Of a DNA stretch of 46,920 nt, positions 9,901 to 21,900 are shown one piece after another. The stretch is from Treponema sp. GTDB taxonomy: Bacteria; Spirochaetota; Spirochaetia; Treponematales; Treponemataceae. Each line of letters opens with the position of its first letter. Positions within the stretch are counted from its first letter, which is position 1. The translations under genes and the position numbers were made by a program. The stretch covers positions 1-46,920 of the forward strand of contig JAFSJX010000104.1 of assembly GCA_017449285.1 (NCBI GenBank), in the 5' to 3' direction. A model generated the notes under the pieces. That model had not been told where the DNA came from and ran no database searches. It worked only from the letters and a program-made list of their open reading frames with translations.

Positions 9901-12900
9901 TCACCCGTTAAGCCAAGGCCTGTTTCTACGCCGTTTACGGTAAAGGTGATGTTATCAGCCGCAAAGCCAAAATCATCGGTAATCGTGCCGCTCAACGTAA
10001 AGCCGTTTCGGTCTCCAACATAGTAGGTTACGCCGTCATTCCAGCGGTTTTGTTCAGCACTGTCAGCACCATCGCCATAATTCTTGTTAGCGGTCAAAGC
10101 CACCGCCTGTTTATTGACAACCTGCTTTACATTAGCCGTTACATTCAGCGTACTCACTGGTGCTTCAAAGTCTGCACCAAAACGAGAACCAACGGTTACC
10201 TGCTCATTGCCAGCCGAATCTTTCGCAACGAATACAGGAACATACCAGCCGTCACGCGGAAGAACAAACGTAACGCTCCATGAATTTGCACCAGAACCAG
10301 TACCGACTACAATGCCGCTCTTAACCGCAGCCTTTGTAATCTGGTCAGCAGAAAGTGTCTGTGTATCAGCAGCAGGTGCAACTGTTTCCGCAAAGATATA
10401 GCCCATCATTGAACTGACACCCGACAAATCATCGGTTACTGTACCCGCAAAGATACTGTTCTGCGAGTTGATTGTCATATCAGCGGTAATGTTCGACGTA
10501 CCATCAGTGCTATTAAGCGTACTAACTGTTACCGTCGGCTTGGTCTTGTCAATATATACCGTCTTGGTAATGGGGGTCGTATTGCCCGCCTTATCGCTTG
10601 CAGTAATAATATAGGTGAATTGATGAGTAGCATTCTCAGCACCAACATTGACTTCCTGTGTGATTTTCCATTCTCTATTCACATAGGTAATGTCACTCGT
10701 TACAGTATCATCTGCGTTTGATGCACTGGCACTGGTCACTGCGATTGCTTTGTAATTCGTATCGCTTACCTTTCCAGACAATGCAAATTTATTTTCGGCA
10801 TCAAGGTTAATATATGTGCCAACGCCATCTGTTTCTTCCACCTCAGGCGCGGTTCTGTCGTTGTACACCTTATATCCCGTACTATATGCTATGTTACCCA
10901 CGGCATCCGTTGCCCGCACGAACACGGTATACGCGCCTTCGTCACGGTCATTGAACTGTGTTGCGCTCAACGAATAACTGTCAGTGCCTTGCTGCAATCT
11001 CGTCCATGCCACGGCAAGGTCATTATTCGCAACAGAAGAAATGTCCTCATCCGTATGTCCGCTTACCGCCGCAAATTCCACGGTGCTTACACCCGTTCCG
11101 CTGTCGTTTGCCGTAATCGTGATTTCAGGAATATCCTTGCTGTTGAAGTAATACACACCCTCAGACAATGTTCCCTTTCCAGTGGCAAAGCCGATTGTTC
11201 CCATAGACTCTGGTGCGGTCGTATCAATCTGCACTTCTTTGGTGACGGACACCGCATGACCCGCCTGGTCGGTTGCTGTAATCGTGAACTCCCAGTTGCC
11301 ATCGTTCTTGTTACCACCTGTCGTTGCAGGAAGCGTGAATGACCACACCTTTGCATCAAGTTTCGTTCCCGCCGTAAAGGTAGGAGCGGTAAACGGCAAA
11401 GTCTCTACATCGCTGTTATTCTTTTTCGCCGTAACGGTAAAGCCGCCCTCACGCAAGCCGATGTTCTCCGTAATCGTACCGCTCACCGTAATGTCGTTCT
11501 TTGATGGCGTTGTCGCCGTAATCGTGCCGAATTTCGGTTCGGTGGTGTCAATCTTTACCGTAATGGTTTTTACTTTATCACCTGTCGTTTCGTTTGTGTG
11601 CGCGTCCGTCGCATATACGGCGATAGTGTGCGTACCATCGGCAAGGTTCAGTTCGCCACTGTATGTACCCGTAGGATTGTTCTGAGCGTCTTTGGTCTCA
11701 GACATGATTTTCTTGGTCGTGCCGCCGTCAACGGTATAATACACGGATGACACTTCGGAAATTGTATCTTCCACGGCTGCCGAAACAGTGATTGTTCCCG
11801 TGTTGTAATACGTCATGCCGGCAGCCATGCTTTCTGCAACCGTGGGAGCAGAAACTACAGGCGCAGTCTTGTCGTAGTAGAACACAATGCTCTTTGGCTC
11901 GCCTTCTTTACCCATATAGTCAGTTGGCGTTATGGTCAGTCTGTACCTGCTCGGCGAATCAAGAGAGAATGTGTTACTCCACTGGTTATCCGTCACAGGC
12001 AGCGTATGCGTATTCGTTGAACTTGCAACCTCTGTGCCGTCTTTGTCGAGCCTTACGAGCGTGTAAGAAACCGTCGGCACTCCGCTTCCGTTTCCGTCAA
12101 GGGCCATACCCGTAACCGTCACTGAGCCATCGTGGTTGGTGTTCGCGGCGGGAGACGTAATGTTCGCAGTAGGCGCGGTCGTATCAACTTTTACGATAAA
12201 GGTGTCCGTGTTGACTGGGTTACCCGCTTTGTCCTGCATTGCCAACTTACAGGTATAGGTCTTGTCGCTTTCATAACTTTGAGTATACGACCAGTCCAAT
12301 TTCGTTAAGTTCGTACCCGTCAGTTCAAGGTTTGTTTCTACGCCGTTTACGGTAAACGTAATGCCAGAAGCATCAAATCCCTTTGCGTCGGTAATCTCGC
12401 CGCTCAGCGTAAAGCCGTTTTCGTCTCCCACATAGTAGGTTACGCCGTCATTCCAAAGACCATTTGTATTATCGCTAGAATTATAACCATAATTTTCTGT
12501 GCTATCCAGCGCAACCGCAGAATTTCCCGCAATCTCCTTTACATTCGTTACATTCAGCGTACTTTCGGGAGACTTAAAGTCCGCGCTGAACGGATTAGTT
12601 TTTACGACTTTCTTGTTTCCCGCCGCATCAACCGCGACAAACACAGGAATATACGAATCTTCCGTTGGCAAAATAAACGTGGCTCGCCATGAATCCGCCG
12701 ACTCACCAGCACCAAGGTTAATATCTGTCTTCAATTTTGCTTTGGCAATCAGTTCGTCAGTAAGGCTCGCGGACGTATCGAAACTGACACTCTCAACATC
12801 ATCTTTAAGGAATACATAGCCTGTTATTGAGTAAATGCCAGAAAGATCATCTGATGCCGTACCCTCAAAAATGCTGTTCGACGTGTTGATTGCTATTTCT

Positions 12901-15900
12901 CCACTGTCAGGCAAGGCGTTTCCGTTCAATTTCGTAACCGTGAGCGCAGGAGCATTCTTATCAATAGAAACCGTCTTGGTAACTGACGTTTCGTTCTTTG
13001 CCTTGTCGGTTGCGGTAATAGTGTATGTAAAGTAATGCGTACCTTCATTTGGGTTGGTGACTTTTTGAGAGATAGTCCATTTACCATCATCTCCCGGTAT
13101 ACCAGTACTCGACGTAAAGGTCGGTGTCTCATTATCACCATCAGAATGAGCATCAAGCGAGAATGTAACCTCTACCCAGTTGTTGTCAGACACCGTTCCT
13201 TCCAGCGTAAATGTATTATTAGTACCTACAGAAATATATCTTCCAATACTTTCGTTCAATTCAGGGTCTGTCTTGTCGGCGTACAGTTTCAAGCCGTCAG
13301 AAATTGTTTGCTTACCAACATTGTCCATAACGCGGGCAAAAATGGTATATTCGCCCTCAGAAGCCGAAGTGAATTTCTTTATCGTGGCTGTCCATGTGTC
13401 ATCGCTACCCAAAATCGCGTCTTTCACCCAATCAAACACTTTGTTATTTTCATAATTCGTGACTTTAGTCCATTCACCAAAATGCCCCTTAACCGCCGTA
13501 TATTCGACCATTTTTACGCCTGAACCGTCATCGGTAGCCTTAAAACTAAAGTCAAGCGCATACTTATTGTTAAAATAGGTGACTGATTCATCGTTCTGAT
13601 AATACTGACTCGTTGCATTCAGCGAACTAACAACTGGGTCTTTCGTATCAATAATCGTCGTAACCACAACCTGCTCTGCGGCACGACCTGTTTTGTCCTT
13701 TGCATCAATAGTAATCGTCCATTCGCCATCAATGTCGGTCAGCGTCTCGCTCGTAATCGGCACAGTGAAATTATATAATTTTGCTTCGTCAGCACCTTCG
13801 GTAAAGCTTGCCGGAACTGTTTTATCGCCATTCTTAGCCGTTATCGAAATATCATTCTTTGACAACCAAAGACCGTCAGAAACCGTACCAACCAAAGACA
13901 AACTTCCATTTGTAAACTTGCCCGGCTCATTTGTCACGGTAATCACTGGTATGCTCGTATCAAAGTTGATGCCCGTGTAGGTATAATCCGCCGCATCAGA
14001 TTTGTTTCCGATGGCGTCTATCGCGCGGAATTTTATGGTATTATTAAGGCTTTCCTCTTGAACAGGGAATCTCAACGTCCAACTTGTCGTTACGCCTTTT
14101 GCCTCTGGTGCGCTTATGGTTTCCCAGTCATCTTCCGCAGGAGAAGCCCCTGTCGTATACTGCAAGGTCTTCGTTCCTGCATTTGCGTCAGACCATGTGC
14201 CCGTAATAACATACTCATTGTTCTTAACGACATCTTCCTTGTAGGTCGTGCCGGATTTTAATACATTTTCTCCAATAGTAATCGTCGGAGCCGCCGTATC
14301 GCGGATTACGACAATGGTATACGGCGTATTGTTGCCCGCTTTATCGCTTAATCCAAATTTATAAGTACGCTCACCGTCAGTAGTAAGATTAGTCGGCGTA
14401 AATGTCCAGTTTCTGACATCGTTGGTGTCATAGGTAACACTTCCTTCGCCGTATCCCGTACCCGTTGTTAACGTAAGTCCGCTTTCCGCAAGATTCGCCT
14501 CAGAGATTGTACCAGTCAGCGTAAATGAACTCATCGCGTAGTATGTTTTACCAGATTCAAGTTCACTGACCGAAGAACCGTTTTCGGAAAGAATACCCGT
14601 TCCCGCCAATGTTGTTGTCGGTGCAATCGTATCAACGGCAAGTTCGTCACTTTCCAAGGTCGTTTCATGCTTAACCTTATCTTTTGCCGTCACCACAACC
14701 TTGTACTTGTTTTCTTCCGTTTTGTTTCCGTCGCTGTCAAGGTCAAGGTCGAATACTTTCCATGTCCAGTCGTGATTCTTGTCGGGGCTGAGCGTGGTTT
14801 CGTCCGCCTTTGCATATTCCCCGTCTCCGTTCTTCTTCAAAAGAATTGCCGTCACGGTGTCAAGGTTGTTATCATCCGCCGTACCCTTGAATGTGTATGA
14901 ACTGTCCTTCGTGAATTCTGCGACAGATTCAATTGTTACCGTAGGAGCGGTGGAGTCTTTCAGTACGCTAACCGTCTTTGTCTCGGAGATGCGCCCGTTT
15001 TCGTCCTTCGCGCTGAACGTGAGCGTGTATGTGCCATCGGGATATTTTGCGCTGTTATCGCTATTTTTTTCGGTGAATGGTACGGTAAGGCTGACCTGTT
15101 TATTTCCGTCCACGTCAGCAGAAATCGGGTCTGTCGTAATGACCGTTTCCGTACCATCGTCGTTCTTTTTCGTTACCATCACTGATGCGGATGCGGGATT
15201 CGTGTCGTTTATCGCCAGCGTGTAGGTAACATCTGCATCCTGGGCTGTATCATTTGATGAAACACCTTCAGTTCCGTTATTCACGGAAGAGATAGCAGGT
15301 TTCTGTTTGTCCAGCGTAATAGTGTCGGAAAGCGCAGATACTGCGGACACATTACCCGCATTATCTTTTGCCACTATGTAGATTTTATATTCGCCTTCAT
15401 CATAGCCGTTGAGCAAATCTTTGTCTTTGCTCGTAAAGTTGATGTTTGCCGTCCATGCAGATGCGCTCTGTGCAAGAGATTTCCACGTCGCAGCCGTATC
15501 TTCTGAATATGCCGGTGTATTTTCTCCTAATGGAAGAACCTTGTAGTATACGCCCGCAAGTCCCGTCGCCCCCGCTCCCGAATCTGTAGCCTTTACGCTG
15601 AGCGTATCATAGGGAGATTCGTCCTGAGCAACCATAAGTTCTTCCACCGCTACAGTAGAAATAGTGGGTGTCTTTGTGTCAATCTTTACGGTACGCGGCT
15701 CTGATGATGTTCTGCCGGCCGCATCGGTCGCACGCACAGTAAAATTGTGCGTTCCGTCAACAAGTTCTCCATTTCCACTTCCGATGGGAAGTGTGCCAGA
15801 CCATGTACCGTCTTCTGCAACGTTAAATGAAGCAAGGGTGAAGCCGTTCTTGTCAAGGACTTCCACTGCACCTGTACCACCGTTCTTCAACGCGTTCGTA

Positions 15901-18900
15901 TCGCTTGCCGTTCCCCCTAAGGAGACAACCTTTTCTGCTCCGCCGTTGGTTGTGATTCCGTTTTCTCCGATGCTTGTTTCCGTCAAGGTTGGTGCGCCTT
16001 GGTCGTAAGAGAAACTGCGAGTAACCCATGAGCCTGCATTTCCAAGCGCGTCCACCGCATAGGCTTCCACTGTAATTGTACCCTCAGCGGCAAACGAAAG
16101 GCCTTTCGTCCAGTTACTGCCCGTAAGGTCTGCCGTAAGCGGATTATCGCCGTCTTTTTCAACCCACGCTCCAGTACCCAACTTGTACTTATAGTACACG
16201 GTCTTTGTGCCAGCATACGCATCGGTTGCCGTTCCGCGGACAGACATCGTTGCATCAGAAATTGCTTCGTTTTCGGTCGGACTAGACACCTTCACTTCAG
16301 GAGCAGTCGTATCATAGATAACCGTAACGGCGTATGATTTTTGATTCTGCGCCTTATCCGTAAACGTGATGGTATAAGTTTTGCTACCGTCCGCAAGGTT
16401 ATTCGGCGTAAATGTCCAGTTCTTACTGTTGCTGGTATCAAGTGTTTTTGTACCTGTGCCACCCGCCACCGTTATGCCCGTTTCGCCGTCAAAATTGCCA
16501 TCGATAACCGTTCCACCGAATGAGAACAAGCCTTTCGCATAATAGGTATGTTCAGAATCAAGTGTTACGTCCTCAGCAACTTCTGTCGCCGTACCGTCTG
16601 CGATTGTGAAAAGGTTTGTTCCCGTCAGAGTCGTTGTCGGCTCGGTTACGTCCACGGTCATCTTTTTGTCCGTCGTGTCTGCCGTGCTTGTATTTCCCGC
16701 CTTGTCTTCTGCCGTCACCTTGATGCTGTAAGTGGCTTCTTCAAGGTCGTAGACTTTCCACTTCCATTCATGAGTTTCAGAGTTTACGGAAACTTCCTCT
16801 TTCTTTGTGGCGGTTGTACCGTCATTCATGAAGAGTTCTGCCGTCACGGTGTCAAGGTTCTCATCTTTCGCCGTTCCTGTAAAGGTGAGCGCATTCAGTT
16901 TGGAGAATCCTGCTTCGCTCGGTGACGTAATGGTAACCTCAGGGTCTTTCGAGTCTTTCAGTACGGAAACCGTCTTTTCCACCGCCTTGCGTTCGTTTTT
17001 GTCTTTCGCATTGAACGTGAGCGCGTACGTGCCATCGGCATAACTGGAGAACGGTACGATAAGGCTAACTTTTCCGCTGGCATCTGCATTGCCAGAAATC
17101 TCATCTGCTTCAACTTCTGTTGTCGAGCCATCGGCATTTTTCTTTGTCAGTTTCGTGCCGTCTGCCTTTGTGACTGTAATCGATGCAGACTTGGGATTCG
17201 TGTCGCTCACTGCCACCGTGTAGGTAAGGTCATCAGCCTTCACCGTATCATTGGCGGAAACTTCTGCATCTCCATGCTTGACCGATGCGATGACGGGTTT
17301 CTTCGTATCAACAACGACAGAGTTACCCTCTGACACAGAAGAAACATTTCCCACCTCATCCACTGCCACTACGTATACAGTGTAGGTGTCTTCCGAAATC
17401 TCGCTGAAGTCGATGTTCAATTTCCAGCCGGAAGAATCCTGCCCAAGTGCCGTCCAACCTGATTCGCTGCTGGAGTATGATGGTTCGCTTGTCGCAAGTT
17501 TATAGTAGACTCCCGCAAGACCAGAGCCGTTTTCCTCTGCCGCTACGGTAAGCGCGTTGAATACGGATTCATCTTTGTACACGTGGTTACTCGCCATTGT
17601 ATTAGAAGCAATCGTCGGGGCAGTGGTGTCAATCAATGTGGTCTGCGTCTTTGTCTCGGCTGACCGTCCTGCCTTGTCCTTCGCAGACATCGTGATTGTC
17701 CATGTGCCATCGTTGCCGTGATTGGTCGCTGCGGGAATGGTTATGCTGAAATTGTATGACTGTGCCGTTTCCGCCGCTTCTGTGATTGTCGCGGATATTG
17801 CGGTTGAGTCGCCGCCGTCTTTTTTCGCGGTTATAGAGATGTCAGATTTTGCCAGCAGGAATGCGTCCGTGACCGTTCCCGTAAGCGTTACGTCTGATTT
17901 TGTTTTTGAGACGACCGTTTCAGCCGGGGTGATTACGGGTATGCTGAAGTCAAAATTGATGCCCGTGTAGGTATAATCCGCCACATTTGACACGTTACCG
18001 ATAGCATCCTTTGCGCGGAATGAGATGGTATTGTCAAGGCTTTCCGCTACGGGCAGGTCGAGCGTCCAATTTGTCGTTACGTTTGTTGCCACAGGTGCAG
18101 TTATCGTCACCCAAGAATTTGTCGAGTCCGTACCTTCTGCCGTCAACTCAGAAGGATTCTTGTTTGTTGTGTATTGCAGGGTCTTCGTGCCGGCATCTTT
18201 GTCCGACCATGTACCTGCGATAGCGTACTTTCCATTTTTGACAACGCTTTCTGTGTAAGTCGCATTATTTTCAAGACCAGAAATAGCAAGTGCCGGCGCA
18301 GTTTTGTCGCGGATCACGGTTATGGTGTATGAAGTCTGATTATCCGCTTTGTCTTTGAGCGTAATGGTATATGTCTTATTGCCGTCCGTAAGACTTGTTG
18401 GGCTGAATGTCCATTTTTTGTTGTTTGCAGAGTCATAGGTTGGAGCAGATGCAGATGTATCGCCAGTTGCGCCGATTGTCGCATTATCAAAATTCGCTTC
18501 GGTAATGTCGCCGCCGAATGAGAACGAATCTTTCGCATAGTAGGTGCTTCCAGAAGTCAGCGTTGCGCCACTTGCAAGTTCTGTTACCGTTCCGTCCGCC
18601 GCAAGGATAATAAGCCCTGTTCCTGTCAGCGTTGTTTTTGGCGCAACCGTATCTACCGTAACCGTTTTGCTCGTTATGTTTGTCTCGTGGCCAACTTTGT
18701 CCTTCGCCGTCACGGTAATATTGTAAGCGGCTTCGTCAAGGTCGTAGACTTTCCATGTCCAGTTATCTGATGAATCAACAGAAATTTCTTCCGTCTTTTC
18801 GGCGGTCGTACTGCCATTTTTGAAGAGTTTTGCCGTCACGCCAGCAAGATTTTCGTCCTTAGCCGTTCCCGCAAAGGTAAGCATATTCACCTTTGCAAAA

Positions 18901-21900
18901 CCGTCCGCTTCTGGAGATGTAATCGTAAGTTCTGGTGGCGTTGAGTCTTTTAGAACGGAAATCGTTTTTTCTTCAGAAACACGGTCGTTTGCATCTTTCG
19001 CAGTAAAGGTGAGTGTATATGTGCCATCAGGATATTTCGTGTCGTCGGAGAAATCCACCGCAAGGCTTGCCTGTTTTTTGTCACCGCTCAAAGAATTGTC
19101 GCTTATCGTTTCAATTTCCGTGCCGTCCGCGGCAACTTTAACCGATGCAGATACAGGATTCGTGTCGCTTACCGTCACCGTGTAAGTAATTTTTTCATTC
19201 TTTGCTGTATCATTTGATGAGACTGATGTCGTTCCGTTCTGCACGGAGAATACGACAGGTTTCTGCTTATCCACCTCGACAGTACCGCCAGCGAATACCG
19301 CAGATTCATTTCCCGCGTTGTCAGTTGCCACCGCATAGATTTGGTACTTGCCCTCGGCTTTTCCTGTAAAGTTGACGCTCGCCGTCCATGCAGATGAAGT
19401 TGGCGCAAGCGGTGTCCACGAAGAAGCATTTTCTGCTGTATAGGTCGGTTTTGTAGCAGTAGAGGGAAGAACCTGATAGTATACGCCCTTAACTCCTGTC
19501 GCACCATCGCCAGTGTCGCCCGCCGTTACATTAAGCGTGTTGTAAGGTGATTCGTCCTGCAATACGATAGCGTTTGCCGCCGTTGCCACAGAAACAACAG
19601 GTTCTTTCGTATCAACTTTTACAGTGCGCGGCCATGAAGTCGGTCTGCCAGCCGCATCTTTTACGCGAATAGTAAGGGCATGAGTTCCATTGGCAAGGTC
19701 GGGTGTTTCACCTTTTACGGTCAGTTCCCCAGAGAACGTGCCTTTCTTTCCGTCCTCCGCCAAGGTCATTTCTATTGTCTTTATGACACTACCCGTTTTA
19801 TCAAGAATTTCTATCTCGCCCTTTCCGCTTGCATTCTTGTACAGCGCGTTCGAGTCTTCTGCCGTGCCTTTTACGGTAACAGTCGCGTTCGTAGTCAGTC
19901 CATTTTCGGTGATTCCTGTCTCTTCCAGCGTTGGCGCACCTTTGTCGTAGGAGAATTTCCGTGTGACAGTTTCACCTTTATTTCCGAGCGCGTCCACAGC
20001 GTAAACCTGCAATGTGATTGCGCCTTCGGTTTCAAATTCAAGTTCTTTGTTCCAGTTGTTGCCTGTCAGTTTGGTTTCTGCCCACTCATCTGCTTCTTTT
20101 GCCTTGTAGAATACCGTTTTTGCGCCCGCATAGACATCCGTTACCGTTCCACGGATATTTGCTTCCTTATCAGAAATTGCCTCATCTTCGGCGGGACTGC
20201 CTACGGTCACCACAGGACCAGTCGTATCTCTGTTCACGGTAATCGTGTATGTCTTGGTATGCTCCGCTTCGTCTTCCAGCGTAATGACGTAAGTATATGA
20301 ATTATCTTCGGTTACATTCGGATTAAACGTCCAGTCTCCAGAAGCCGTTGCCAGCGGAGCGGTTTGTACGCTACCATTCACCGTGATTGAGGCGTTCTTA
20401 AAGTTCGCTTCGGTAATTGTGCCAGAGAGCGTAAAGGATTCTTTCGCAAGGTATGTCGTACCGTTCAGTTCTTCTGCCGTTTCAATTTCCGTTCCATCTT
20501 CTGCGTACAATCCCGTGGCGAATAATTTCGTTTCGGGCGACGTATTATCCATAAGGACAGACACGGCTTCATTGGTAAACCCTATATTGCCAACGTTATC
20601 CTGTGCCGCAAAATAAACATAATATGGAGTTCCCTCGTCATAGTCTTTGCTGAAATTGATTGTCGCCGACCATTTTGTTGCCTCATCATTTTCGATGGCA
20701 GCGACTTTCCATTCTTTTTTGTCGAAAGCAGGGCGTTCGTTTTCGGTCGTCACCTTGTAATACACATTAGCAACGCCTACATTGTCGCGCATTGTTCCCT
20801 CAAAGTTCTGAGGCTTTGTCTTGTCGAAGATTTTTTGCTTCTGGGATTCGTCAGAGAGTTCAATTGTCGGCGCTTCGCCATCCACCGTCACCTCGTACTC
20901 CAGTTTTGTCGCGCCAAGTCCCGCCGCATCCACTGCCTCTACGGTAATAATCCAGTCACCTTTGTTATCTGTGCCATCTGAAGCAATCGCAGGAATTTCA
21001 AGGCTGTAGGTAGCATTTTTATCATCTTCAGATTTGAAAATCGCCTTAGCGGGATAAATCTCGACGTATTTGACCTCACCAGTCTTGAGCTTGTAGAACG
21101 GCTGGTCTTCCACGCCGTCTTTCTTCTCCACGACTTTCATCGCTGTAACTGTGATGCCGCAGGATTCTTTTTTCACCAGCGCAAGCGTATCTGTCAGTTT
21201 GCCAGACACTTTTATTGACTCACCGAACTTTACCGAAGCATCAGGTTCGTCTACTTTAGTCAGCACGGGATTATCGTAGTCGAACGTAAGACCTGAATAT
21301 GCGGTCACCACACTTCTGTTTCCCGCCTTATCTGTTGCGTAGAATGCAATCATGCCATCTAAAGTCTGTCCTACGGGCAAATCCACATTCCATGTACGCC
21401 CGACCGTCGCACTTGCAAAGTCATCGGCTATCTGCCATACATTATTTGTTTTTTTCGCATCATATTCATTGAGTACCGAATATGTACCATCGGCATTCTT
21501 CTGTATACCGCTTGCATCCGTTGTGTAATACAGCACATCTGTTCCCGCCCCGTTTACGTCAGACCATGCGCCACTCAAACGGTAGGAATAAATGTCGTTC
21601 CTATACTCAAAATTAGTATCGGCATTGGTAATCACCGCGCCATCAGCCAATTTCGTACCCGTGTATTCCACTACGGGCTTGGTCGTATCAACCAGCACAG
21701 CAAAATCGCGCGGCTGAGAGAAATTGCCGTTCTTGTCATACCCGGAGATAGAAAAGACATACCGACAGTTTTTGCCCGCAGGTTGTGGACCTGTATATTC
21801 GACAGCATCTTTTACAGAAATCTGCCAGCTGCCAGCGTGACTTCCCGCTTGCGATGCTGTAAATTTTGCCTTATTGCCTTCAGCCTCGCCGTCCGAACCA

